DNA from: Sarcocystis neurona
Taxonomy: Eukaryota > Apicomplexa > Conoidasida > Eucoccidiorida > Sarcocystidae
Assembly (NCBI GenBank): GCA_000727475.1
Contig: KL647303.1
Coordinates: 834,408 to 898,407 of the forward strand
Reading direction: 5' to 3'
Length of the DNA stretch: 64,000 nucleotides
A model generated the notes under the pieces. That model saw only the letters and a list, made by a program, of their open reading frames with translations, was not told where the DNA came from and searched no databases. Position 1 is the first letter of the stretch, and each line of letters starts with the position of its first letter. Position numbers and translations under genes: made by a program. Shown here piece by piece: positions 12,201 through 22,010 of this stretch.

Positions 12201-15200
12201 TGTGGGGCGTCCAGGAAGCAAAAAGAAAAAAAGAGTACAACACCGCTTCTCCCGTGAGGACGAGACGAAGCAGGTGGTAGGGAGAGAGGAGGTGCTTGGA
12301 AGCCCTCACTTTCAACGAGAGGTGCGTAAAATTCAGAGAAGCACCTATTTACCTGCCGTACTTCACAGCAAGCCACGTCCGTCTGTAATTCTCCAGCTGC
12401 GTATTTATTCGTCTCCCTACGAAAGAAGTTACTTCCATCTGAATTACCTACATCCGTACATCTAATTCTCTGTACCTTCCATACATCTGCCTCTCCTTCT
12501 ACGAGCTGACATATACAAGTGACACCGCCTTTTCACTGGGAAATCATATACGTGGACGCGGAGCCCCTCTGGTGCTGCAAAAGCGACAGCAGACGACCGC
12601 ACTCGGCAGACACGGTCTTAGCAGCAGCAGCAGCTAGAAGAGGAAGAAGAAAGAAAGCAGGGGGAGCGACGGGAGCACCGGCAGGGGCCGCTTGGTCAGC
12701 AGTGAGACACAGAACAACGATAAAGTCTCGTCAACGCACAGAAGTCGCGATGTGAAGTTTCGTGAATACATTTGTGTGTGAACGCCGTCCACACAGAGCA
12801 ACGTAGGGTCCGACGGCACGTGGGCGCGTCTCTGCCTCTGCGTAGACACGTTTGTAGATATACGCACCTATGTGTGGTACGGGTGTATGGGCAGGTCCTC
12901 CCGCAGACAAACATCGCACATATATGCATATACGTATATATGTGATTTATTTCTTTCCCTTTCTTTCTCAAACATACGAACTTATGCAAATATATCTTGT
13001 TTCTCGCTCTCCTTTCTATTTCTCTCTCTTTCTCTTTGTCTGTATTTCTGTGTCTATTTGTCTCTCGCTTTCGGTCCACCTAGCACAAGCGTGCTTGTAT
13101 ATATATGCGTGGATACCCTCTCTCATTGTCTCGTATTCTCCCGTCTTTCTCTTTATCTTTATCCCTATCGCCGCCTCTATGTCTGTCTCTGTATGTGTCT
13201 GCGTCTCCCTTCTCACACGTCTCCGTTAGTTACACACTTTACAACTTAGAGTGAGAAGTAATATCGCGCAACATGCCTGAAACTGAGGAGGGGCTTGCAT
13301 GAGCGCCTCGCCGAAGACGGTCGGTTCCAGCTGCTCCGCGAAGAACCCAAGCGCATCTAGCAGCAGAAAGTGTGCGGCTGCCAGGACGCTGTCGCAGCTC
13401 TGTGGCTGCTGCTGCTGTCGTTCCTGCCCTGGACGCTGGAGCTGGTGCGGGTCCTGCTGCTGCGGCCCGCTCGGGGATGCTGCGGCTGCGTTGCCGCCGG
13501 CACAGGACGCATCCGCGGCAGCAGCAGCAGCGACTGGCGGCTCGGTAGCAGGAGCCAGATGAGAGGCAACAGGAGAAGAAGCATCGGCAGTTCGAATAGA
13601 AGGAAGAGGAGCCAGAGGTGGCCCGGCAGCAGCAGGAGTGACACAAGCAGCCGAGGAATTCTCACAAAGCCGATGAAGGAGATTATGGTGGAATGCGTAC
13701 GCGTGCCACCGGAGGCAGAAGAGAAGATCCACCCGCTGGGTTCGCTGCCGCTCCATCTCTTCCTGCACATTTAAGGCATCCACATACCATCTTCGCCTTA
13801 TGTTCGGAGAACGTTCCGGCGACAACCAGTACGCCTGCACTTGGTTGCTACTTCTGCCGCTGCTGCAGCGCACGCCGGTGCTGCAGCAACTCCTGCGGCT
13901 GAGCGAGGAGCTGCCGCTACAACTACTGACGCTGCTGCTGTGGCTGCTGTTACGGGCGCTGCCCGGGTGACTGCTGCTGCCCCCCCGCTTGGAAGTGCTG
14001 CTGCTGGTGCTGCCACTGCTCTTCGTATTACCGCTCCTGTCGCTGCTGCTGCTGCTGTCGCCACTGCTGTTGCTGTCCGCGCCGCAGTTATCACAGTTCC
14101 GCCCACACCGCTCCCCCTCCTTCTTCCCTTCCTCCTCCTCCTGCTGCTGCAACGCAAGGGCCTCCTCTCCTGCAGGGAAGCCGCACGGCTCGTAGGGGTG
14201 GAACAGGACTGGACGCTGCCGGAAGTCCACATGAAGGTACGCGGCAAGCATGTCTGTGGGGAGAGAGCAGAAAACAGGGAGTAAAGGCTTCAGAGTGAGA
14301 ACAGAAGAAGAAAAAGCAGAAGAAAAGAACAAGGAATGCTGCCCTACCGAGTACCCCTACAGAAAGAAAATGACGAAGACGGTGAAAAAGACGAGGAACT
14401 GTTGGACGCGACATCCCCGGAAGATGCGTCAATAAATGTTCAAGACGAGGAATACTTCCTCAGCTCCCGAAGGGTATATAAGAAGAATGCGTAAGAGGTG
14501 AGAAAAAGAGCAGAGTCGACACGGTGTGCAAGAAACGTTTTTCTGCTGCTATCCACTAACAAGCCACGAAAAGCAGACTCCTGCGACAGAGATAAAGAGA
14601 ACACGCGAACAGCATGACGGCACCGACGCCGGTACACACAAATGGACAACGTACCGAGAAAAACGCAAGAAATAACCACCTTCGTTTCCCTCGTCCAGCC
14701 TCAGTGGCAAACGGGAAAAAAACATCCCCTTCCACGCAGACCTCGACAAACGTCTATATACATATATATATATATATGACATACATGTCCATATTTGTAT
14801 ATGCCTTGTATGGCGTCCTCAACGTAGTATACACAGTTACATGTGACACATCTCTGTAGAGGCTTACATACATGTCTATACAAGTATACAGCTCACTTAG
14901 GGTAATACACACATAATATACACATATGTACATACACATACATGTTACATATAAATACATGTATACTGACATTACTTTGAGTCGTAGATTCCCCAACCTA
15001 TCAATCTACAGACATATATATATATATATATATGCGTACAGCTTATTCGATGTGGGACACGCACAGATTCACCCACACAAAAAATATAAACGAACATCTA
15101 CGTGCCTGACGAAATACAAACAAACGAGTACACCCGTGTGCATACATATACATATATATATGTACTTGACGAAATATACACACATCAGTACACACGTATA

Positions 15201-15276
15201 TATATATATATATACATAGATAGATATAGGTATATACATCGAAATCAGCACACATATGTCCATATGTGTATGTACG

Positions 15277-15307
<31 letters not shown>

Positions 15308-18300
15308 GCGAACGTGTGTAATAACTTACTTAGTGCGGTACACCTGTATTCCCTGACTTCCGTGAGGATTTCTCTATATTCGACAGAATCAGCGCAAGGT
15401 GGTCTGCTGTCGCTCCACTGTTCGAAAGCAAACGCTTGCAGCAGATCTTGGGAAAGAATTCCTTCCATCATTAAGAAATAAAAGTGAAGAGGCAGGCGCC
15501 TTCCCGCCACTCGCGAATAGTCTCGTGGGAGCCGCTCTCCTTCTTCTGCTTCTTGAGGAAGCGGAGGAGGAACATCCGGAACTACCGAAGAAGAAGAACA
15601 GCCTTCCTGCGACGGAGACGGCGGAGACAAATCGTCGCACTGCTGGTGCTGCTGCTCCTCAGATAGTACGGGCTCCTGCTGCTCTACAGGAGCACGCTGC
15701 TGCTGATGAGGAAAATCCTGCTGCTGTTGCTGAGGATAGTCCTGCTGCTGCTGAGGAACGTCCTCCTGCTGCTGCTCCTGCTGAAGAAGAACGTCCCGCT
15801 GCTGCTGCTGAGGAAGGTCCTGCTGCTTTTGCTGCTGAGGAAGATCCTGCTGCTGCTGTGGCTGGCGACTGTTCAAGAAGAGCAAGTGCTGCTCGTGCTG
15901 CTGTTGCATATCGTCGTGGTCCTGCTGTTGCTGCGGTTCGTCGGGAAGAAGAGGAGCCACTCCCACAGACAGCTGCAGCACGAGGGGGTACTTCACTAGT
16001 GTCCTACAGAAGCAGTAGCTGCAACGAGAAAAAAAAAGCCCCGACAACACTACAAATGTAACTGCACGCGTATACCGGAAATGTGCATACATTTTTATTC
16101 CCCTCTGTCCTTAGGCAGTCTCTCTCTCTATCGCTCGGTACATACGTACATGTATTTGAGTATACGTGTGTGTATATACGTATCCGCCAAAATCTTTGGG
16201 TACGACAAAACAGAAAGAAGCAAACACTGTCAAAATACAGAGACGCGTACACACAGCAGATCTGCGTAGATCTCGTAAATTCTACAGATACTCTCCAAGA
16301 CATACAAATACGCGCATACGTGTGTGGACACGTACACATATATATACATACATACATACAATCACGCGTGTATTTGTGACACGCCTTTACATGCCGCACA
16401 GGAGACAGCCCTCCTGCGACTGCGCTTTACAACTGCAACGGAGAGAAAAATGGACGTCTTTTTGATTGTAAGTCCCTACACAGACACGCACCAACGTTGA
16501 CAACCCTGATACACATATACAAATGTGTACACACGCCTATGTGCAGATATATATATATATAAATGTGAAGGTATTACAATAGATGTAACAAACAAAGCCA
16601 GATTCCTACATACGCATACACGCCAATATATACCATACACACCACATGCATGCGCAAAACATATATGTAAATCTTCACAAAGACCTGTATATACGAAAGG
16701 GTGCAATGGTAGGTGTGTATATGCATCTATGTCTACGTACTTCCGGGACACACAAATATATATATACATGGATCTGCTTTCACGTTCGCACACAAGAGGG
16801 ACGTCTGCGTGGCCGCTCCAGCGCAATTTTATCCGTTTCCACACATTCACACGCCACTCACACCGAGAATGACAACGAGAAGAGACGTATCGGTGCACGC
16901 TGTTAGAGTCGCACGGACGGACGTATGGAATGACATTGTTTTTCTTCGGCTAATTTAATACATAGACGGTGGTAGAATGACAAAAAACACTTTATCCCAT
17001 CTAACTGGGTACACATAGGTGTACTGTACATTTATATATATATATACACGTGTAGACGGATACAGCAATACATACACATATATATGTACGGATCCAGCAG
17101 TGTAAGCATATACATATAGATATGGGAAGAAACATGTAGCAGGAAAAAGACGCTGTACTATCATTCTGGCAGAGTGAAGAGATGTTGACAGGTCTGCATC
17201 AACGAAGAACGATATAAATCTACATAGACGTGCAGGAAAGTCAGAGCCTCGTGACTGCACCACGTACGACTTGTCCTTCCCCACTTCCCTGCCTGACTGA
17301 CTCACACCGGACAAAAGAGCAGAGGACGGCGTCTCTCTGTTGAAAGTAGCTACAACGAGACACATATATAGTGATAAATATAGACAGAGACAGAGAGACA
17401 CATATACACCTTCTGCTGCATGTCAGGTCTGCGGGAGAAGCTATCACGTGACGAGAAAAACGATCGAGATTCCGTATCCTATGCTTATGTACACTCTCCC
17501 TTAGACGGCTTTATCTAGACGCATGCAGCTACATCTTGTGTGCCTAACTCTACACCCATACAGATATACATGTATATTATATATACACACATAAATGCGT
17601 GTATGTATGTATATATATATATATAGAGAGAGAGAGAGATGTAGCCGCATGAGTGTACAGATATGTATGCAGACGGCTCTAGATCGATGCAGCTACATCC
17701 TATGTGCATGATCCTACACCCATACAGAGTTATACGGATATTACACCTATACATGAATACGTATATATCTACTTATATGTAACCACATGTATATACAGTT
17801 ATGTATATGTACCGCTGCGTAGGTCAACATTTATATACGTAGACGTACGTATACGTACCTGTACGTCTACAGGTACACAGAGATACGTATGTATACAGCC
17901 ACAGCAGTTTCCACGTGCTCGCCGTCTAGCTCCCTATACAGCCGCACGCACATAGATTCACACCTGTTCGCATCTATTTATCTATTTCTGGGGCCACAGC
18001 TACGTGTGCGCACGTACGAAGATATATATATATATATTTACGGCCACGCCTGTGCACCCCTCTTTGCGTATGCAGCGAGATTAGTATGTATATGGATAGA
18101 GCGAAATGCAGCCACGTTCGCAGGGCCAGGGGCGTGCACGCATAGGAACGCCGCATTCGCTATAGTTACCCTTCGTATTGTTCTCTCCGCGTGCCTTCGG
18201 TAGGGCACTGCTGAACGTAGCTGAGGAAAGGGGCTTGCTTGGCACACTCTATGGCAGTACGAAAGGAGAAATGAGGACTGTAGGGATGGTGGAGAGCCGG

Positions 18301-20733
18301 TAGATTGAGGAAGGGAAACGTTTTGCAGTACTCGGTGCCGGCGAGGAGACAGGCGTCGAGGAACTGGGGAGACGAGACGCCGCAGAGCTGCAGCAGCTGC
18401 TCCTGCTCCACCCAGCGGAAGCTGCTGCTGCGCCAGTCGATTTGCAGAAGGACGCGGCTCGCGCCGAACAGCAGCAGCGCGGGGGGCCCCAAGACGGCCT
18501 CGAAGAGGCCTTGCTTTCCCCAGTAGACCAGCTGCGCTGCGGCCAGCGAGGGTGCACACACGCATGCAATGCCGCGGCTTTTCAGGAAGTGGAACGTGAA
18601 CAGCAGCACGTCGGGCGTCACGCTGCTGCTGCCCTGCAGAAACTTCTGCGCCAGAACGTCCGACGACGCAGAAGGAGAGGAAGTCCCGCAGGCCGACGAG
18701 TCACATACGCAGCAGCAGCTGCAAGAAGAAGAGGAAGCGGACGACGCAGAGGAGACGCAGGCCGAAGCAGCGGAAGGACGAGTCGGCGAGTGGACCAGAC
18801 CAGAGACAGAAGAAGCAGACGAAGAAGAGGGATGCGAGGAACCGCGGAGACAACACGACGGAGACGACATGGACGAAGGAGAAGAGGACGGAGGGGCAGA
18901 GGAGGAGGAACACGGAGAGACAGAAGAAGGAGAAGAAGAGAGAGAGACTGAAAGAATGTGAGGAGGATGCGGCCGCGAACGGGGTGCAGTTGTCGGCATG
19001 GCGACCGTGCGGGTGCTGCTGCTGCTGTGAGAAGTGGGAGGCACAGAGCGACTGTGACTGCTGCTGCTGCTGCTCAGTAGATCGGAAGTCCCGGAGACAG
19101 GGCCAATATCACTGCTGCTGCTGCTGCGACCACTGCCGCTGGTACAACTGCTGCTGCGGCTGTTGTCGACGCACAGGCCCGCAGATGACGAAGTAGACGA
19201 AGACGAAGAAGAACGCGTTGTTGCACTGGTCCTGTTGACGCTTCTGCTGCTGCTATCGAGACGAAGAGAAGAGGGAGAGGACATCTGCGGCTGGCTGGCG
19301 CTGACGCCGCTGGTGTGGCCGCTACTCCTACTGTTGCTGCTACTAGACCTCCTGCTGTTGGTTCGACCCAGGACCTCACTGTCCCTCCTCGTCCTGCTGC
19401 TGCTGCTGGAGCTCGTGCTGGAGCTCTGGCTGCTGCTCCCGCAGCAAGCAAAACTGTCTTCTGCGACAGCGACGCAGCCGCTTGAGGCACGTGCTGCTCT
19501 CCCAGGCGAAACCCTCCTGCTGCTTCCTCTTCTTCGTCGCCTGCTGTTGCTGCCGCTTTCTCCGACTTCTTCGAAAGACGCACAGCCGCAAGAAGAAGCC
19601 GCGGAGGAAGAAGCGTCCGAGGACGCGGACGGAGACGTGCTGCTGGAGCTGCCGCTGTTGAGAAGCACACGCCCTCTGTCCGTCGCTTTGTCGCTTACAT
19701 TGCTGCACGTGCCGCAGCCTGAGACGTACGGACGTTCTTCGTGAGTCTTCTTCTTCCCCTTGTCCTCCGTGCCCTCCGTTTTCATCTCCCTCTCGCTCTC
19801 TCCAGTATCCTTCTCCGCCTCCTTGTCTCTATTCCTCTTTTTCTTCCCCGTCTCGTCGTTCTTCTCCCCTTCCTTCTCCTCGACACTTCTCCTCCTGCTC
19901 TTTCGTCTTTCTCCTTTGCCTTCCTCTGTTTTCTCTTCCTCCCTTCCTCTTCTTCCTTCTCGTTTTTGCTCTCCCTTCTCCTCCTCCTCATCGTCTCCTT
20001 CGACGGCGACCTTCGTCCCGTGCGCTGCTTCTTGTTCATGTGAGTTTGTATCACCTCCCTTCCGCCCTCTGCTGCCGAGGCGGGGGTCCCTCCCCGTGTG
20101 CTCTCTTTCTGGCTCTACGTGTTCCTCGTTTTCGTTTCTTTCTCCCTCCCTTCGCTGCTCGCTGCAGCTGCTGCCTCCCGCGACGGCATCTTTCCTGCTC
20201 GCGCTGCTGCTCGTACTGCTGCTGCTGCTGCCCCTCCTCCTCCTTCTTCTCCTTCTTCGGCTTCTCCTCCTCCTCCGCGTCTTCGTCTCCGCTTTGGCCT
20301 CTGCAATCGGCGCATCGTCGCCGCTTTGGCTGCGCTGTCCCAGCTGCTGCCGGTCCTGCTGCTGCTGTCGCTGCCGCTCCCGCAGAAGAGCGAGCTGCTG
20401 GCTCGCATGCAGAAGCCAGGCTTCTTCAATAAAATGCTGTCGGTGAGAGGAGAAGAACGCGTGCTGCGGAGCAGGGACGACTCCGTCAAAAACAAAAGTG
20501 GGAATGATGCCGTGGTGCTGGAACAGTTCCAGCTGCTCCGTTAAAGCGTAGATCAAGGAGGACGGCGAAATGCCTCCCAGCGGCTCGCCCAGGGGGTCGC
20601 GAAGCGGAGACAGCAGCCGCAGCCAGTACGCTGTCTCTATCCCCACACGCATGCAACGCAGCGTCTCCAGGTCCGACTCCTGCAGCAGACCTCCCTCACT
20701 TAAATACGTCTGCAGATGCCGGACGCGCATCAT
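8341..20733 (-). CDS. MKT1: Mkt1-family post-transcriptional regulator (five exons)
   Basis: Exons 20733-18170, 16018-15330, 14253-13238, 11524-10961 and 9240-8341 join in matching phases with GT-AG borders to 1910 codons plus TGA. Residues 1-110 are XPG-N-like (FVFDG at about 80-84). Residues 121-700 are a Ser/Arg/Glu low-complexity insertion. Residues 702-805 match the XPG I region and helical arch (ending LDACLLAGTEYC), about 1020-1084 match MKT1_N (LPLHFYFLMMEGILS), and exons 3-5 match MKT1_C. Mkt1 proteins act in the cytoplasm on mRNA stability and translation with Pbp1/ataxin-2-type partners. The acids that coordinate metal in FEN1 are mostly replaced: the usual SEAEA motif reads SLAAA, and the EDMD position reads PPAL. 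A non-catalytic role is therefore inferred, as in yeast. The start is one of two adjacent ATGs (20733 or 20730). The second has A at -3 and gives MRVRHLQTYL, closer to family starts. Order and length of the folded parts agree with the family; the excess length is repeats. Confidence 0.88.
9241..10960 (-). other. MKT1 intron 4, carrying degenerate CAG/CTG repeats
   Basis: It is bounded by GTAATT and cag. The part 9241-10160 is unusual for an intron. It is a long field of imperfect agcagcag and related triplets (plus strand) that leaves several frames open at once, for example plus 9289-9897 and minus 9493-10158. The remainder (10260-10960) is ordinary TA/CA-microsatellite DNA. Joining exons 4 and 5 directly gives continuous family sequence, so I treat the repeats as intronic. 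Confidence 0.65.
10961..11524 (-). CDS. MKT1: MKT1 exon 4
   Basis: It encodes residues 1424-1611. The acceptor is cttttgagcag and the donor is CAG|GTAATT, both phase 0. The content is EEVLFFLELLKTGLVNG, a poly-Gln/His/Lys expansion (CTG triplets on the plus strand at 11180-11390), and then VLLVSRLCSLLPMQLQ and the helical segment GVIKKALRHITEASISSVLL. The plus-strand frame 11162-11506 opposite is a shadow of this repeat. Confidence 0.82.
11525..13237 (-). other. MKT1 intron 3
   Basis: It runs from GTGTGT to gagcag. It contains pyrimidine-rich patches on the coding strand and TA microsatellites (around 11910-11940). The open frame that runs leftward from 12376 into exon 4 owes its length to this pyrimidine richness and is not conserved protein upstream of 11524. 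Confidence 0.7.
13238..14253 (-). CDS. MKT1: MKT1 exon 3
   Basis: It encodes about residues 1085-1423 and opens with NMLAAYLHVDFRQRPVLFHP across the junction. A poly-Ser/Gly/Asn segment follows, then the folded segment around RRRWYVDALNVQEEMERQ and the block FLLLDALGFFAEQLEPTVFG, which parallels the yeast Mkt1 segment ahead of its C-terminal helices. The acceptor is ctctctccccacag. The donor is placed at AAA|GTGTGT (phase 0); a GTTGTA alternative a few bases upstream is out of phase with the next exon. Confidence 0.8.
14254..15329 (-). other. MKT1 intron 2
   Basis: It is bounded by a consensus GTAAGT donor and ctctctccccacag. It holds TA tracts near 14759, 15013 and 15199, a (GT)12 run, and two imperfect copies of a roughly 56-base unit containing tgacgaaata (about 15108 and 15167). 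Confidence 0.75.
15276..15299. repeat. (GT)12 microsatellite
   Basis: Twelve uninterrupted GT units inside MKT1 intron 2, about 50 bases from the exon 2 donor. Confidence 0.9.
15330..16018 (-). CDS. MKT1: MKT1 exon 2
   Basis: It encodes about residues 855-1084. It contains a long Gln/Asp-Leu-Pro-Gln repeat region (CTG-type triplets on the plus strand, 15640-15940), followed by the MKT1_N-like block GRRLPLHFYFLMMEGILSQ. The donor GTAAGT starts at 15329. Two acceptors 15 bases apart both keep the frame. The outer one (ttttttttctcgttgcag, exon from 16018) has the better polypyrimidine tract; the inner one would start the exon at 16003. Confidence 0.85.
17505..17731. repeat. Imperfect direct repeat, about 60 bp, 166 bp apart
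   Basis: The segment at about 17505-17565 (agacggct, ctaga, cgcatgcagctacatc, ctacacccatacaga) recurs at about 17671-17731 with a handful of substitutions. The intervening DNA contains a TA/GA microsatellite. The copies lie within MKT1 intron 1 and suggest a local duplication. Confidence 0.75.
17839..17870. repeat. Inverted repeat, 10-bp arms
   Basis: gtagacgtac at 17839-17848 and its exact complement gtacgtctac at 17861-17870, with 12 bases between. It lies in MKT1 intron 1, in DNA rich in the palindromic word tacgta, so chance in biased sequence is a fair explanation. Confidence 0.6.
18170..20733 (-). CDS. MKT1: MKT1 exon 1
   Basis: It encodes residues 1-854 plus two bases of the next codon. 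The XPG-N-like part is followed by about 580 residues rich in Ser, Arg, Glu and Lys, with poly-Ser and Arg-Arg-Gly tracts, and then by the I-region starting SSSVTPDVLLFTFHFLKSRG. The donor is GTAACT (G at 18169) just before an in-frame TAA, so the exon cannot extend further. The open frame reaches back to 21960, but that upstream part is a Pro/Ser/Phe/Leu translation of pyrimidine-rich leader and not conserved protein. Confidence 0.85.
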
Positions 20734-22010
20734 GAGAGGAGAGAAGAAGCAAGGAAACGAGAAGGGCGAGACGAATAAAGACGTAGACGACGGGGAAGAA
20801 CGAGAAAAAATGAAGTCGAGATGACGCCTCGAAGCCGGAGAGAAGAAGCAGCGGTGCAAGAGCGGGAAGAGAGAGCAGCGGAGAGGATCGAAGAGGAAGA
20901 GGACGGACAGGAAAAGCGGAAAAAGGGGGGAAGAAGGAGGGGGGGGGGGGGGGGGGGGAAGAAGTGGTGCCACGCAAAGGCGGGAACGGACAGCAGAAGG
21001 ACGTGAGAAGAGCGGGCAGAGGAGGAGAGAAACGGACGAGGCAGAGACAGTGTAGGGATTGGGGAGACGAAGAACGGGAAGCTGCGAAGAAGCAGACAGA
21101 AACGACTTGAAGAGGGACGGCGAGGAAAAAGGAGGAGGACGAGGAGGAAAAAGTGGAGGAAAGAAAGGAGAAGAGAGATTTAAAGCATGCAGTGCCACCG
21201 GAGGAGGAGACAGAAAGGAGGTAGAAGAAACAAGGAAAAAGAAGTAACACGGGCAAACCCGTGAACAGGCAGGAGAAGGACGGAGCGGGACCGCAACAGA
21301 AGAAGACAACGGGGACAACGTGGAAGGAGGGGGGGGGGGAAAGCAGGAGACCACCGCGGGGAAGGAAAAGGGAAGTAAAAGAGCAGCCCAAAACGAAGGA
21401 GAATGGCAAACGCAAGAACGGTGCTCGCTTCGATGACAAGGACGTGCAGCTGAAGTGGAGGGAAAGCAGCAAGTGACCGGAAAACGGGCCAAGACACAAA
21501 GAAGAGGAAGAAGAGAGAAGAACGAAGAGGTATCGAGAAAACAAGACACTGTGACGGGCAAGGAGAAAGGCGATGTAAAGAGCGTGAGTCTCACGGGAGA
21601 AGGAGAGTCAGCGGGAACTACAGGAGGAAGGAGAACGAAGCAGAACGAAAGACCAAAGAGGAGGAGCTCAGACGATGAAAGATATGCGGAGACGTGCAAC
21701 GCCCAAAAGAAAAAGCATGTAGAAGAAAACCCGGGGAGAGGGAGGCGTGTGCTGGGAAGGAGGCCGTCCGGGTCGGCTGAGAAAAGCGGCCGCGGAAGAA
21801 ACAAATTCTCCCGGTGAATGGAGGACAAAAAACTGCACGAGGAGGAGGAACAGGGGACAAGAAGAGAAGAAATGGACAGAGAATGTTGAGACGGAATACT
21901 GGAGAGCAAAAAAACTGGACGCGGTGAAACGTGGGGGGGGAGGGGGCAGAAGCGTGGCAAACGTGTAAGGAGGGAGGGCAGAAGAAATGACGCGGTGCAG
22001 ACAAAAGAGG
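20734..22010 (-). promoter_or_regulatory. Polypyrimidine leader/promoter region of MKT1
   Basis: For about 1.3 kb upstream of the start codon the plus strand is almost wholly purine (GGAGAAGAAG-type), so the MKT1 sense strand is CT-rich. It contains G runs of 20 (20939-20958) and 11 (21329-21339), plus another G-rich patch near 21934. The strand bias stops near the start codon on one side and fades near 22 kb on the other, which suits a 5' untranslated region or promoter. No specific promoter motif was identified. Confidence 0.5.
20939..20958 (+). repeat. Homopolymer run of 20 G
   Basis: An uninterrupted G20 (C20 on the MKT1 sense strand) 206 bases upstream of the MKT1 start codon. Its length is also prone to sequencing or assembly error. 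Confidence 0.9.

Larger units (their letters stand above)
16019..18169 (-). other. MKT1 intron 1
   Basis: The largest intron (2.15 kb), GTAACT to ttgcag. It is filled with TA and CA/GT microsatellites and the direct repeat at 17505-17731. No coding potential was seen on either strand. Confidence 0.75.

Noticed and set aside
11525..12376. N-terminal extension of the MKT1 exon 4 frame
   Set aside because: It is pyrimidine-rich intron translation. The folded sequence resumes only after the cttttgagcag acceptor.
18442..20544. Several plus-strand ORFs of 130-228 codons
   Set aside because: All are antisense to the low-complexity part of MKT1 exon 1. The minus strand carries recognisable domains at both ends of the same exon.
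20734..21960. Upstream extension of MKT1 exon 1 (about 409 extra codons)
   Set aside because: The translation is Pro/Ser/Phe/Leu from pure pyrimidine DNA, and family members begin at the MRVRHLQTYL-type sequence.
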